Shown in pieces: positions 21,779-30,291 of a stretch of 51,456 nucleotides of DNA. The stretch is from Bacteroidota bacterium (GTDB lineage Bacteria > Bacteroidota > Bacteroidia > Palsa-965). The notes beneath the pieces are model-generated. The model worked only from the letters and a program-made list of their open reading frames with translations. It was not told where the DNA came from and searched no databases. The stretch lies in the NCBI GenBank assembly GCA_006218065.1, contig VBWE01000024.1, positions 20,656-72,111 of the forward strand. Reading direction: 5' to 3'. A program made the position numbers and the translations under genes. Position 1 is the first letter of the stretch. Each line of letters opens with the position of its first letter.

Positions 21779-22186
21779 ATGGTGGCGATCGAAAATAATA
21801 TTACGTTCCTGGAGAGTATCGACTTAGGTTACGCTTCCGTTCACCTGCGGAGCGACGGTATCCTGTTGATCAATACCGTAGACAATCATTTATTCACGGG
21901 AGAGGAAAGCCGCGCCATTACCGAAGCGCTCGGAACTGTGTCGGGCGGCATTGCGCGGCCGGTGCTGAAAGTTGCGGGCAAGTACAGCAGCGCTGACGAA
22001 AGCGCGCGCATATATACGGCAAGCCCGGAAGGACTCCGGTACACGCTTGCAGACGCCGTGCTGATCAATTCGATGGCCCAGCGCATCATCGGCAATTTCT
22101 ACCTGCAGGTGAACAAACCGTCGAAGCCTACGCGCCTTTTTACCAGCAGGGAAGACGCGATCAAGTGGCTGAAAACTTTCCTTTAA
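21779..22186 (+). CDS. Small protein of an uncharacterised Bacteroidota family (STAS/SpoIIAA-like fold suspected)
   Basis: 135 residues from ATG 21779; an upstream ATG at 21731 would add 16 hydrophobic residues but overlaps the likely promoter. The sequence alternates predicted beta strands and helices. Features are a hydrophobic strand GILLINTVD, a helix EESRAITEALG, and a C-terminal motif with aromatic FY, then KPTRLFTSREDAIKWLKTFL. The final motif, F-(T/K)-(S/T)-R-E-(D/E)-A-(I/L)-x-WLK-(T)-F, is shared with the protein at 50077-50478, so the two are paralogs. The layout resembles small STAS-like proteins, but I cannot name a reaction. It has no signal peptide, so it is cytoplasmic. Confidence 0.7.
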   Translation: MVAIENNITFLESIDLGYASVHLRSDGILLINTVDNHLFTGEESRAITEALGTVSGGIARPVLKVAGKYSSADESARIYTASPEGLRYTLADAVLINSMAQRIIGNFYLQVNKPSKPTRLFTSREDAIKWLKTFL

Positions 22187-22260
22187 GAAAGACTGTTTAA
22201 AATTACGTCAGGGGAAACGGTAAACGATCTATCCCAAAGGGAATTTTAAACTCGCCCTAA

Positions 22261-22420
22261 GAGGCTGTTAGGAAATTATCCTTCCGGCTTTCAGGGTGTC
22301 TTTTTTGCTCACCCTTCGTTGCTTTTTTCGCCTGTAGTATCCAACTACTTGCTCAAAAAGCGCCTCGATTGACCAAAAAATACACTCCGGAAATCTCGAA
22401 AAACAAATTCCTAACAGCCT
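22261..22420 (+). mobile_element. MITE-like element (160 bp) with terminal inverted repeats
   Basis: The ends are inverted repeats: GAGGCTGTTAGGAA at 22261-22274 and TTCCTAACAGCCTC at 22407-22420. Both are flanked by TAA, consistent with a 3-bp target duplication. The interior has no ORF matching a transposase; an apparent ORF across it runs into the next gene in another frame. This is the size and form of a non-autonomous miniature element mobilised in trans. Confidence 0.75.
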
Positions 22421-22436
22421 CTAAGAACCGATTTCG

Positions 22437-22444
22437 TATTTTTG
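22437..22444 (+). promoter_or_regulatory. Possible -7 box upstream of the DUF3467 gene
   Basis: TATTTTTG fits TAnnTTTG and lies 36 bp before the ATG at 22481. No -33 element is clear; the position where one would fall is inside the right end of the MITE-like element, so the insertion may have altered the promoter. Confidence 0.4.
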
Positions 22445-22480
22445 TAATACGGTATTGTTGCCGTATTAATACGCATTGCC

Positions 22481-22798
22481 ATGCAAAACGAACAGAACCC
22501 GGAAGGACAACTGAATATCGAATTGTCGGAAGAAGTGGCCGAAGGTATTTATTCGAACCTCGCCGTGATCACACACTCGACCTCGGAGTTTATTATCGAT
22601 TTTATAAAAGTAATGCCGGGTGTTCCGAAAGCGAAAGTAAAATCGCGTATCGTACTTACCCCGCAGCACGCCAAACGGCTGATGCGTGCGCTGAAGGATA
22701 ATATCACGCGTTTCGAACAGGTGAACGGACCGGTTAACGATACGGAATTTTCAAATGCTTACCCGATGAATTTCGGTCCGCCGAAAGGGCAGGCGTGA
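22481..22798 (+). CDS. DUF3467 domain protein
   Basis: A 105-residue cytoplasmic protein that fits the DUF3467 family pattern: an N-terminal Gln/Asn-rich stretch, IELSEEVAEGIYSNLAVITHS, then EFIIDFIKVMPGVPKAKVKSRIV, and a C-terminal helix HAKRLMRALKDNITRFE. It ends with a Pro/Gly-rich tail. The family is widespread in Bacteroidota and of unknown function; members lie in varied contexts. The start ATG 22481 is clear. Confidence 0.85.
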   Translation: MQNEQNPEGQLNIELSEEVAEGIYSNLAVITHSTSEFIIDFIKVMPGVPKAKVKSRIVLTPQHAKRLMRALKDNITRFEQVNGPVNDTEFSNAYPMNFGPPKGQA

Positions 22799-22906
22799 AT
22801 AACTGGTTACCTGAAACGATTCGTTTTTTAACGGAATTACAGACTCTGTTGCCAGTATCCGCAAAAAATGACTTCGTATCTTTTATACTGATCCAACCGG
22901 CAAACC

Positions 22907-24808
22907 ATGAATTTCAAAAAACTACTCGTATCACTTTCGCTGTTGAGTTTTACTCCGGCATTCAGCCAGTTCTCCGGCAATGCGCTTGATTTTGACGGCG
23001 CCAACGATATGGTCGTTGTGAACAGCGTACCGGCCTATTTCAGCAGCCTCGGAACAAACGATTTTACTTTCGAAGCCTGGGTGAATCCGCGCGGCGCGGT
23101 TTTTTCCCGCATTTTCTTTGCACAGGCGGCAACGAATAATTTTACAGCTGTTTCGACCGGCGCGACCAACAATATTTATTTCTATGTCGTTGTCAACGGT
23201 ACAAACTACAGTGTGGCCACTACGGCAACCCTGCCGCAAAATCAATGGACGCACGTGGCAGCCCGCTGGACGGCGGCAGGAAGCCAGGTGCAGGTTTTCT
23301 TCAACGGTGTGCTGCAGGCTGGCATCGGTGGCGGAACGTCTTCTACGGGAACCAGCGGACTGATGACACTCGGGACGCGTCCCGGCGGCGCCCAGTATTT
23401 CAACGGTGTGCTGGACGAAGCGCGGCTCTGGAACGAAGCCCGTACCGATTGCGAAATCTTGGCGAATATGAACAACAGCATTACCGGTACGCAGGTGAAC
23501 CTTACAGCCAATTATGATTTTAACCAGGGCGTAGCCAGCGGCAACAATGCCGGCGTTACTTCGCTGCCCGATCTTTCCGGCAATTCCTACAACGGTACGC
23601 TGACCAATTTTGCGCTGACCGGCGCGACTTCCAACTGGATCAGTTCCGCCGCCACAGTTAATTCTTCGGGCGGACCGCTTGGCGGATATACCGCTACGCA
23701 GAATGTGTCGGTATGCAGCGGCGGCAATTATACATTCCCCGATGGATCCACACAAACCAACATCACCGCACCGGTGTCATATGTCAGCTCGGTTCCAGGG
23801 CCCAGCGGCTGCGACAGCCTGATCACGACAAACGTGAGTGTGAACGCTGTGTATTCGATTAACGATACCGTTTCGGTTTGCAGCGGCGGAAGCCATACGT
23901 TCCCCGACGGCAGCACGCAAACCAATATCACGTCGACGACAAACCAGGCCAGCACACTGCAGACACAAGCCGGCTGCGACAGCGTGATCAATACCCTGGT
24001 GAACGTATTGCAGCCTTCTGCATTCTCCGAAACGGCTGCCGTTTGCGAAGGAGATTCGTACACGTTCCCGGACAGCACTACGCAAAATAATATTACTTCG
24101 CAGGTTATTCATACCAGCACCCTGGTGAATTCAGCGGGCTGTGACAGCGTGGTAACGACTACCGTGAACGTGAATGCGGTTTATGCGATGGCGGATTCTG
24201 CAACGATTTGCGCGGGCGACAGCTACACTTTCCCTGATGGTTCTTCGCAAACGAATATTACCTCGGCCGTAATTTATACCAGCCAGTTAGCATCGGTTGC
24301 CGGCTGCGACAGCCTGGTCACGACAAGTCTCGCAGTGAACCAGGTGGACACGATGGTATCCGTAACCAGCGTTACGCTTACCGCATCCGCTTCGGGCGCA
24401 ACATACCAGTGGCTGGATTGCGTGAATGGTTATGTCATTCTCCCGGGAGATACGTCACAGAATTTCACCGCCACGGTAAACGGTACGTATGCAGTTGCTG
24501 TTACACAAAACGGATGCACCGATACAAGCGGCTGCCACGTGATTCTCTCTACTTCGCTGGACCATGCGCTGAACGGAACATCCGTACGTGTTTACCCGAA
24601 CCCCGCGCACGATCTGCTGATGATAGAAACATCCGGCCTGGCGGGAGGAACAATTGAACTGACCGACATTGCAGGAGCAGTAGTGCTGCGTACGAATTTC
24701 AGCAGCTCCGTGATTTCGGTCGATCTCTCCGGGCTTGCTGCCGGAACATATTTCGCCAGGCTGGATACGCCGGAAGGAAAGATCGTGAAGAAGGTGCAGA
24801 AACAGTAG
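22907..24808 (+). CDS. Secreted LamG-like protein with tandem Cys-containing repeats and T9SS type A sorting domain
   Basis: 633 residues with a signal peptide (MNFKKLLVSLSLLSFTPAFSQ). Residues about 25-205 form a LamG/concanavalin-like domain (ALDFDGANDMVVV, FTFEAWVNPRG, WTHVAARWTAAG, LDEARLWNEART), a carbohydrate- or protein-binding fold. Then follow four repeats of 55-56 residues (264-484), each with VCxGxxYTFPDGSTQTNIT and AGCDS(L/V)(I/V)TT, probably with one disulphide each. After a spacer comes the T9SS sorting domain (VRVYPNPAHDLLMIE...DIAGAVVLRTN...LAAGTYFARL). It is probably a cell-surface adhesin-like protein. Its 3' end converges on argH with 15 bp between stops. Confidence 0.88.
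   Translation: MNFKKLLVSLSLLSFTPAFSQFSGNALDFDGANDMVVVNSVPAYFSSLGTNDFTFEAWVNPRGAVFSRIFFAQAATNNFTAVSTGATNNIYFYVVVNGTNYSVATTATLPQNQWTHVAARWTAAGSQVQVFFNGVLQAGIGGGTSSTGTSGLMTLGTRPGGAQYFNGVLDEARLWNEARTDCEILANMNNSITGTQVNLTANYDFNQGVASGNNAGVTSLPDLSGNSYNGTLTNFALTGATSNWISSAATVNSSGGPLGGYTATQNVSVCSGGNYTFPDGSTQTNITAPVSYVSSVPGPSGCDSLITTNVSVNAVYSINDTVSVCSGGSHTFPDGSTQTNITSTTNQASTLQTQAGCDSVINTLVNVLQPSAFSETAAVCEGDSYTFPDSTTQNNITSQVIHTSTLVNSAGCDSVVTTTVNVNAVYAMADSATICAGDSYTFPDGSSQTNITSAVIYTSQLASVAGCDSLVTTSLAVNQVDTMVSVTSVTLTASASGATYQWLDCVNGYVILPGDTSQNFTATVNGTYAVAVTQNGCTDTSGCHVILSTSLDHALNGTSVRVYPNPAHDLLMIETSGLAGGTIELTDIAGAVVLRTNFSSSVISVDLSGLAAGTYFARLDTPEGKIVKKVQKQ
23696..24358 (+). repeat. Four in-frame tandem repeats of about 165 bp
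   Basis: Units of 55-56 codons starting at residues 264, 320, 375 and 430. The core TFPD-STQ-NIT and GCDS motifs are repeated in each, while flanking residues diverge, so these are older duplications than those at 20316. Confidence 0.8.
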
Positions 24809-24823
24809 CAGCTGAACAGGCGA

Positions 24824-26113
24824 TCAGATCTTCGCCAGTTTTTCCCTGAACGTTTTTTGAATACGGTCGTTCGCCAGGTTGCCGATGCTCCCGGTGTGCA
24901 TATGCTTTATTTCCTTTCCCGGTTTGAACACGCCGGCTTCCACGGCCATGCCGACTGATTTATACGCCTCGCGGAACGGGATGCCCTGCAGCACGAGCGT
25001 ATTCACAGCTTCCACGGTAAACATGTATTTGTAACGGTCGTCTTCCGCGATCTGTTCGTTTACCCGGATTTCTTTCAGCATAAGTACGGACATTTCCAGG
25101 CAATCCTGCAAACTTGCAAATGCAGGAAACAGGATTTCTTTTGTCAACTGCAGATCGCGGTGATATCCCGAAGGAAGATTCGTGATCAGCAGCGTGAGTT
25201 CATTCGGCACGGACTGCAGCCGGTTGCATTTTGCGCGGATGAGTTCGAAAACATCCGGATTTTTTTTGTGCGGCATGATGCTGCTGCCGGTGGTCAGTTC
25301 GTCGGGAAAAGACACGAAACCGAAATTCTGACTCATATAAAGACAAATGTCCATCGACATCCGCGCCAGCGTAGCTCCTGCGGCAGCGAGGGCCACGGCT
25401 GCGAATTTTTCCGTTTTGCCGCGCGTCATCTGTGCGTAAACCGCGTTGATATTCATTTCCGAAAAACCGCCCAGTTCCGTCGTCATTTCGCGGTCGATAG
25501 GGAAAGACGAACCGTATCCCGCGCCCGAGCCGAGCGGATTTTTATCGGCGACACGATAGGCTGCGATCAGCATTTCGAGATCGTCGCTGAGACTTTCGGC
25601 GTATGCCGAGAACCAGAGACCGAACGACGAAGGCATGGCGATCTGCAGATGCGTATAACCGGGAAGCAAAACAGCTTTGTGTTTTTCACTTAGATTCAGC
25701 AGTATGTCGAAGAGCACGGCGATACTATCCGCTGTTTTTTTTAGTTCATCTTTGATGAAAAGCTTGATTGCCGTAAGCACCTGGTCGTTCCGTGAGCGGG
25801 CGGCATGGATTTTCTTCCCGGTTTCGCCGAGCTGCTGCGTCAGCGTAAACTCGATCTGCGAGTGAATATCTTCCACGCCTTCGTCGATCACGAGCGTACC
25901 GGATTCCGCTTTTGCGAGCAGCAAACGGAGTTCCCGGTGAACGGCTGTTTTTTCCTCGCGGCTCAGCAGCCCGATCTTTTCGAGCATCGCGGTGTGCGCA
26001 AGCGTTCCGGTAATATCGTGTTTGGCGAGAAGCAGGTCGAAATTTTTGTCGTTACCGACAGTGAACTTTTCGATCAGTTGATTCGCGCCTGTTGTTTTTT
26101 GCCAGAGTTTCAT
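24824..26113 (-). CDS. argH: Argininosuccinate lyase
   Basis: The last step of arginine synthesis: argininosuccinate is split to arginine and fumarate. From ATG at 26113 it has 429 residues (MKLWQKTTGANQLIEKFTVG). The frame continues to 26152, but the longer N-terminus does not fit. The fumarase-superfamily signature GSSIMPHKKNP is at 276-286, and HAARSRNDQV and GYTHLQIAMP are intact. It is the last gene of the arg operon, 61 bp after the deacetylase. Compared with the proteobacterial enzyme the C-terminus is short, which is usual in Bacteroidota. Confidence 0.94.
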   Translation of the reverse strand: MKLWQKTTGANQLIEKFTVGNDKNFDLLLAKHDITGTLAHTAMLEKIGLLSREEKTAVHRELRLLLAKAESGTLVIDEGVEDIHSQIEFTLTQQLGETGKKIHAARSRNDQVLTAIKLFIKDELKKTADSIAVLFDILLNLSEKHKAVLLPGYTHLQIAMPSSFGLWFSAYAESLSDDLEMLIAAYRVADKNPLGSGAGYGSSFPIDREMTTELGGFSEMNINAVYAQMTRGKTEKFAAVALAAAGATLARMSMDICLYMSQNFGFVSFPDELTTGSSIMPHKKNPDVFELIRAKCNRLQSVPNELTLLITNLPSGYHRDLQLTKEILFPAFASLQDCLEMSVLMLKEIRVNEQIAEDDRYKYMFTVEAVNTLVLQGIPFREAYKSVGMAVEAGVFKPGKEIKHMHTGSIGNLANDRIQKTFREKLAKI

Positions 26114-26174
26114 ATTGGTATTGTTTTCTTTTTTTAGCCGCAGAGTTCGCAACTATGCTCTGTGTTCTCTGTGA

Positions 26175-27275
26175 TTAGTTCTGTGGTATCATTACCTGTT
26201 CAAGCATCTGCGTGTACAGATCAATTCCTTCTCCGATCTCGGAGACGTAAATGAATTCATCCGCACTGTGCGAGCGCGCCGAATCGCCCGGCCCGATTTT
26301 AAGGGAAGGGCAGGGGATCAGCGCCTGGTCCGAAGTAGTGGGCGATCCGTAACACTTCCGCCCGATTTTTTTCCCGGCTTCGACGATGGGATGATCCGCT
26401 GCGATGGACGAGGAACGCATGCGCAATGATCTCGGTTTGATTTCACAGCCGACGTTCCTGCCGGCGATATCCAGGATTTCTTCGTGCGTATAAAGTTCAT
26501 TTACGCGGATATCCACTGTGAAACGGCAGTCGGCGGGAACAACATTGTGCTGCGAGCCGGCCTGGATCATGGTTACCGACATTTTCACCGGGCCGAGCAG
26601 TTCCGATTCTTCCGGGAATTTAAAACTGTGGAACCATTCGATATCCTGCAGCGCTTTGTAAATCGCATTTATACCTTCTTCCCGCGCGGCGTGCCCGGCT
26701 TTTCCTGTGCTGGTGCAGTCAAGGACAAGCAATCCTTTTTCGGCAATGGCCAGGTGCATCTGCGTGGGTTCGCCCACGATCGCAAAATCAACCGGGCCAA
26801 TTTCACCGAGCACGCTTTCGATTCCGTTCGGGCCGGAATTTTCTTCTTCTGCGGTTGCAGCGAGAACCAGGTTGTACAGCATATTTTCCTGCGGATAAAA
26901 ATGCACGAAAACCGCGATCAGCGAAACCAGCGCTCCCCCGGCGTCGTTACTTCCCAGGCCGAAAATTTTTCCATCCTCCTGCGTTGCTTCAAAAGGATTG
27001 CGCGTGTATGCCGGGTTCGGTTTTACCGTGTCGTGATGCGAATTGAGCAGGATGACGGGCTTCAGCGGATCGTAGTATTTGTTCTGCGCAAGGATATTGT
27101 TTCCTGCCCGGGAAAAAGAAATATCACGTGACCGGAAAAAATCGCCGATCAGTTCAGCCGTACCGTTTTCCCCGCCGCTGAAGGACGGGGTTGCGATCAG
27201 TTGTTTCAACAGGTGCAGGACGGATTCTTTCAATTCCTGGCTCACCGTGTTTTTGTTTGCGAATGCCTGTTTCAT
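26175..27275 (-). CDS. argE: N-acyl-L-citrulline/ornithine deacylase (M20 family, ArgE-like)
   Basis: A zinc metallo-deacylase of the M20 family; 366 residues. Metal ligands: His80 and Asp82 in LNSHHDTV, Asp111 in GLGSNDAGG, and the Glu pair in TAEEENSG (143-144). The dimerization/lid domain spans about 180-295. Because the neighbouring carbamoyltransferase works on N-acylated ornithine, the substrate here is more likely N-acyl-L-citrulline than N-acetylornithine (inference). The start ATG 27275 follows the argB stop with no gap, indicating translational coupling. Confidence 0.85.
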   Translation of the reverse strand: MKQAFANKNTVSQELKESVLHLLKQLIATPSFSGGENGTAELIGDFFRSRDISFSRAGNNILAQNKYYDPLKPVILLNSHHDTVKPNPAYTRNPFEATQEDGKIFGLGSNDAGGALVSLIAVFVHFYPQENMLYNLVLAATAEEENSGPNGIESVLGEIGPVDFAIVGEPTQMHLAIAEKGLLVLDCTSTGKAGHAAREEGINAIYKALQDIEWFHSFKFPEESELLGPVKMSVTMIQAGSQHNVVPADCRFTVDIRVNELYTHEEILDIAGRNVGCEIKPRSLRMRSSSIAADHPIVEAGKKIGRKCYGSPTTSDQALIPCPSLKIGPGDSARSHSADEFIYVSEIGEGIDLYTQMLEQVMIPQN

Positions 27276-28061
27276 TTAATCAAGTATTTCGGTTTTTACG
27301 GATTGATCCAATGCCGCAAGATTCCGTGCATGCGTAATGATGACCTGTCTGGCTCCTGATCTTTTCGCAAGAAATGCGTTCTCCAGTTTGGGAATCATGC
27401 CCTTGCTGACCCGGCCGTTTTCAATCAAATGCGAAAAAGCGGCAGCTTCGATCGTTTCGATCACGGATGCATCATTTTCCGGATCGGCCAGCACGCCGTT
27501 TTTTTCAAAGCAGTACACCAGCGAAACGGAATATGCGGATGCCAGCGCGGCAGCAAGTACGGCGGCAATGGTATCGGCATTCGTATTGAGCAGCTGGCCT
27601 TTCCCGTCATGCGTAACCGGCGCAAGCACAGGAACAAATCCCATATCGAAGAGCCGTTTAAAATTCGCCGTATTGATTTTATCCGCGCTGCAGTCGCCCG
27701 CAAAACCGTAATCGATAACGGAACCGGTCCTTTTTTCCGCGGTAATCAGTCCGCCGTCGGCTCCGCATAAACCGATAGCATGGCAATCTGCTGACTGGAG
27801 TTTGGCAACGATTGTTTTGTTGATCCAGCCGGCATAGACCATGGTTACTACGCGCAGCGTTTCGGCATCGGTGATTCTCCTGCCGTCAACGAGCGTCGTT
27901 TTTATGCCGAGCCGGGTACCCAGGTCTGTAGCCAGTTTTCCGCCGCCGTGCACCAGTATTTTTTTTCCGGGCAAAGCAGCGAAGTCACGCACCAGCTTAT
28001 CGAGCGCTTCCGGGTCGTCGATAATATTTCCGCCGGCTTTTATAATCGTCAGTTTTTCCAT
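27276..28061 (-). CDS. argB: N-acyl-glutamate kinase
   Basis: Phosphorylates N-acetyl- (or N-succinyl-) glutamate, the second step of the pathway. It has 261 residues with the amino-acid kinase fold: IIKAGGNII near the start, the glycine-rich loop LVHGGGKLATDL (about 37-48), substrate-binding VDGRRITDAETL, NTNADTIAAVLAAAL in the ATP domain and SKGMIPKLENA. The start is ATG 28061, 2 bp after the carbamoyltransferase stop. The form lacks the long N-terminal helix of arginine-inhibited hexameric kinases, so direct feedback by arginine is unlikely. Confidence 0.93.
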   Translation of the reverse strand: MEKLTIIKAGGNIIDDPEALDKLVRDFAALPGKKILVHGGGKLATDLGTRLGIKTTLVDGRRITDAETLRVVTMVYAGWINKTIVAKLQSADCHAIGLCGADGGLITAEKRTGSVIDYGFAGDCSADKINTANFKRLFDMGFVPVLAPVTHDGKGQLLNTNADTIAAVLAAALASAYSVSLVYCFEKNGVLADPENDASVIETIEAAAFSHLIENGRVSKGMIPKLENAFLAKRSGARQVIITHARNLAALDQSVKTEILD

Positions 28062-28063
28062 AG

Positions 28064-29059
28064 TCAGCCGGCTTGAAATTCTTTTTGTTTTGTTCCCGAT
28101 ACTGCCGGCGTTCCAGATTCCAGCATGTTTTTCAATACGGCCATCGCGGCGTAGACCCGGTTAGCGGCCTGTGCGGCTACCAGCGTGTTTTTCCCGTCGA
28201 GCAGCGCGGCCGAAAGTTCCACGTCGCGCCTCACCGGCAGGCAGTGCATGATTTTTGCGTTGTTCGTGACTTTCATGCTTTCCGGGCTGAGCATCCAGTT
28301 TTCGCCTTTCGTAAACGGTTTCCCGTAATCGTGATACGAAGACCAGTTTTTGACATAAACGAAATCGGCGTCGTGCAATGCTTTCTGCTGATCGTATTCG
28401 ATCGTTGCGCCGCGCGTATAATCTTCGCAGAGCTCCATGCCTTCGGGATGCGTAATGGTAAGTTCGTTCCCGGAAGCGAGCATCCATTCCGCAAAAGAAT
28501 TCGAAACGGCCTGCGGCAGCGCTTTTACATGCGGCGCCCAGCTGAGCACGATTTTAGGTTTGCGGTTTTGCGGCCGATTTTCTGCAATCGTCACTAAGTC
28601 GGCGAGACTCTGCAGCGGGTGCAGCGTAGCCGACTCGAGGCTGATGACCGGCGTTTTGCAGTGATGCAAAAATTTCACCAGCGTGCGTTCGCTGTAATCC
28701 TCACGTTTATCCGCGAGTTTCGGAAAGCAGCGTATGCCGATAATGTCGCAGTACTGGCCGAGCACAGCCGCGGCTTCGCGCACGTGTTCCGCTTTGTCCC
28801 CGTTCATCACGGCGCCGTCTTCCAGTTCGAGCGCCCAGCCGTCGCGGTCCATGTTCATGGCCAGCACATGCATGCCCAGCAACTGCGCAGCTTTCTGCGT
28901 GCTCAGGCGCGTGCGCAGGCTCGGGTCCAGGAAAAACAGGCCGAGCGTTTTATTTTTTCCGAGCGTACTGTAATCATACGGATTGGCCTTCAACTGCAAA
29001 GCGTCTGAAACAAGCGCCTGTACATTGGCTACATCGTGAACGGTGGTGAAGTGTTTCAT
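28064..29059 (-). CDS. argF': N-acyl-ornithine carbamoyltransferase (probable N-succinyl type)
   Basis: Transfers carbamoyl from carbamoyl phosphate to an N-acylated ornithine, giving N-acyl-citrulline. It has 331 residues. Carbamoyl phosphate is bound by SLRTR (47-51) and HPLQ; MHCLPVRRDVE is present near the C-terminus. The sequence is clearly of the acetyl/succinyl-ornithine subgroup (NMDRDGWALELEDGAVM, ITHPEGMELCEDY), not classical ArgF. Residue 90 in the loop GDKAEH is Ala, where N-acetyl enzymes have Glu and the Bacteroides N-succinyl enzyme has Pro. It lies between argD and argB in the operon (10 bp and 2 bp spacers). Confidence 0.92.
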   Translation of the reverse strand: MKHFTTVHDVANVQALVSDALQLKANPYDYSTLGKNKTLGLFFLDPSLRTRLSTQKAAQLLGMHVLAMNMDRDGWALELEDGAVMNGDKAEHVREAAAVLGQYCDIIGIRCFPKLADKREDYSERTLVKFLHHCKTPVISLESATLHPLQSLADLVTIAENRPQNRKPKIVLSWAPHVKALPQAVSNSFAEWMLASGNELTITHPEGMELCEDYTRGATIEYDQQKALHDADFVYVKNWSSYHDYGKPFTKGENWMLSPESMKVTNNAKIMHCLPVRRDVELSAALLDGKNTLVAAQAANRVYAAMAVLKNMLESGTPAVSGTKQKEFQAG

Positions 29060-29069
29060 TTCTTCGGTT

Positions 29070-30212
29070 TTATTTTTGGATTAACTGTGATGCTGTTACT
29101 GCTGAAAGTGCAGACAGGAAATAATCGACTTCCGTTTTCCCGGTATTCAGCGGCGGAAGCAGGCGGATCGTTTTTTTGTCGCCCGACGAGCCGGTGAAAA
29201 TGCGGTACTTTTCCAGCAATGTTTTCCGGACGAGGGCAGCAGGCGCTTCGGTTTCCAGGCCGATCATCAGGCCTTTTCCGCGGACTTCTTTTATGCCGTC
29301 GATGGAGCGTATTTTTTCCATCAGCGTTTCGCCGGTTTGCTGCGCGTGTTCCACCAGCTTTTCTTTTTCCATGATCTCCAGCACCGCCAGTCCCGCCGCG
29401 CAGGCCAGGTGATTTCCACCGAACGTGGTTCCGAGCAAACCGTGTTTCGCTTCGAATGCCGGGGAAATCAGCACGCCGCCAATGGGAAAACCGTTGCCCA
29501 TGCCTTTTGCGACAGTAATTAAATCAGGCCCGATCTCCGCAAACTGGTGCGCGAAAAATTTCCCCGTGCGGCCGTAACCGGATTGTACTTCGTCCAGTAT
29601 CAGTACTGCCTGGTGCCTGTCGCAGAGTTCCCGGAGTTTTTTAAGAAAGGTGGCAGCGGGTTCGCGGATTCCGCCCACGCCCTGGATGCCTTCGATGATC
29701 ACGGCGCAAACGTCGCTGCCGATATTCATCGCGGCAAGCGCTTCGTCGTCGAAAGGCAGGAATTTAACCTCGTGCTGCCGGTTGATGGAAGTTGTAATCG
29801 AAGGATCATGGGTCGCAGCGACTGCGGCGGAAGTTCTGCCGTGAAACGAATTGCCGAAAGCGATTATTTTTTTCCTGCCGTTGCGGAAGGAAGCCAGCTT
29901 GAGCGCATTCTCGTTCGCTTCGGCTCCGCTGTTGCAGAGAAACAGGGAATAATCCGGGTACCCGCTGAACCGGCCGAGTTTTTCCGCGAGCTCTTCCTGC
30001 AAACTGTTTTGCACGGCGTTCGAGTAAAAAGAAATTTTTTCCAGCTGCGATTTCAGCCGCGCGGTATAATGCGGATGCGCATGACCAACGGAGATCACAG
30101 CATGTCCGCCGTAAAAATCGAGGTACTTGTTCCCGCTTTTATCCCAGAGCCAGGAACCTGCAGCTTTTACCGGTTCAATGTCAAACAATGGGTAAACGTC
30201 AAATGGTTTCAT
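29070..30212 (-). CDS. argD: N-acyl-ornithine aminotransferase
   Basis: A PLP-dependent class III aminotransferase: N-acyl-glutamate semialdehyde to N-acyl-ornithine with glutamate as donor. From ATG 30212 it has 380 residues (MKPFDVYPLFDIEPVKAAG). The upstream extension to 30260 does not fit the family. The PLP lysine is Lys236 in TVAKGMGNGFP; LCNSGAEANENALK and ILDEVQSGYGRTG are intact. It is separated from argC by 237 bp that hold a heptamer repeat array, the only long gap inside the operon. Confidence 0.94.
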   Translation of the reverse strand: MKPFDVYPLFDIEPVKAAGSWLWDKSGNKYLDFYGGHAVISVGHAHPHYTARLKSQLEKISFYSNAVQNSLQEELAEKLGRFSGYPDYSLFLCNSGAEANENALKLASFRNGRKKIIAFGNSFHGRTSAAVAATHDPSITTSINRQHEVKFLPFDDEALAAMNIGSDVCAVIIEGIQGVGGIREPAATFLKKLRELCDRHQAVLILDEVQSGYGRTGKFFAHQFAEIGPDLITVAKGMGNGFPIGGVLISPAFEAKHGLLGTTFGGNHLACAAGLAVLEIMEKEKLVEHAQQTGETLMEKIRSIDGIKEVRGKGLMIGLETEAPAALVRKTLLEKYRIFTGSSGDKKTIRLLPPLNTGKTEVDYFLSALSAVTASQLIQK

Positions 30213-30291
30213 CGTAGTATGTTTAAAATTCCTCCTGGTTCGTTTTGCATCAACTGTCACGGGAAGTCGGAATAGGTTTTGGTTTAGTTAT

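Noticed and set aside
22369-22701. A 110-codon frame spanning the MITE end and the DUF3467 gene
   Set aside because: It overlaps the DUF3467 gene in another frame and starts within the mobile element; no recognisable protein.
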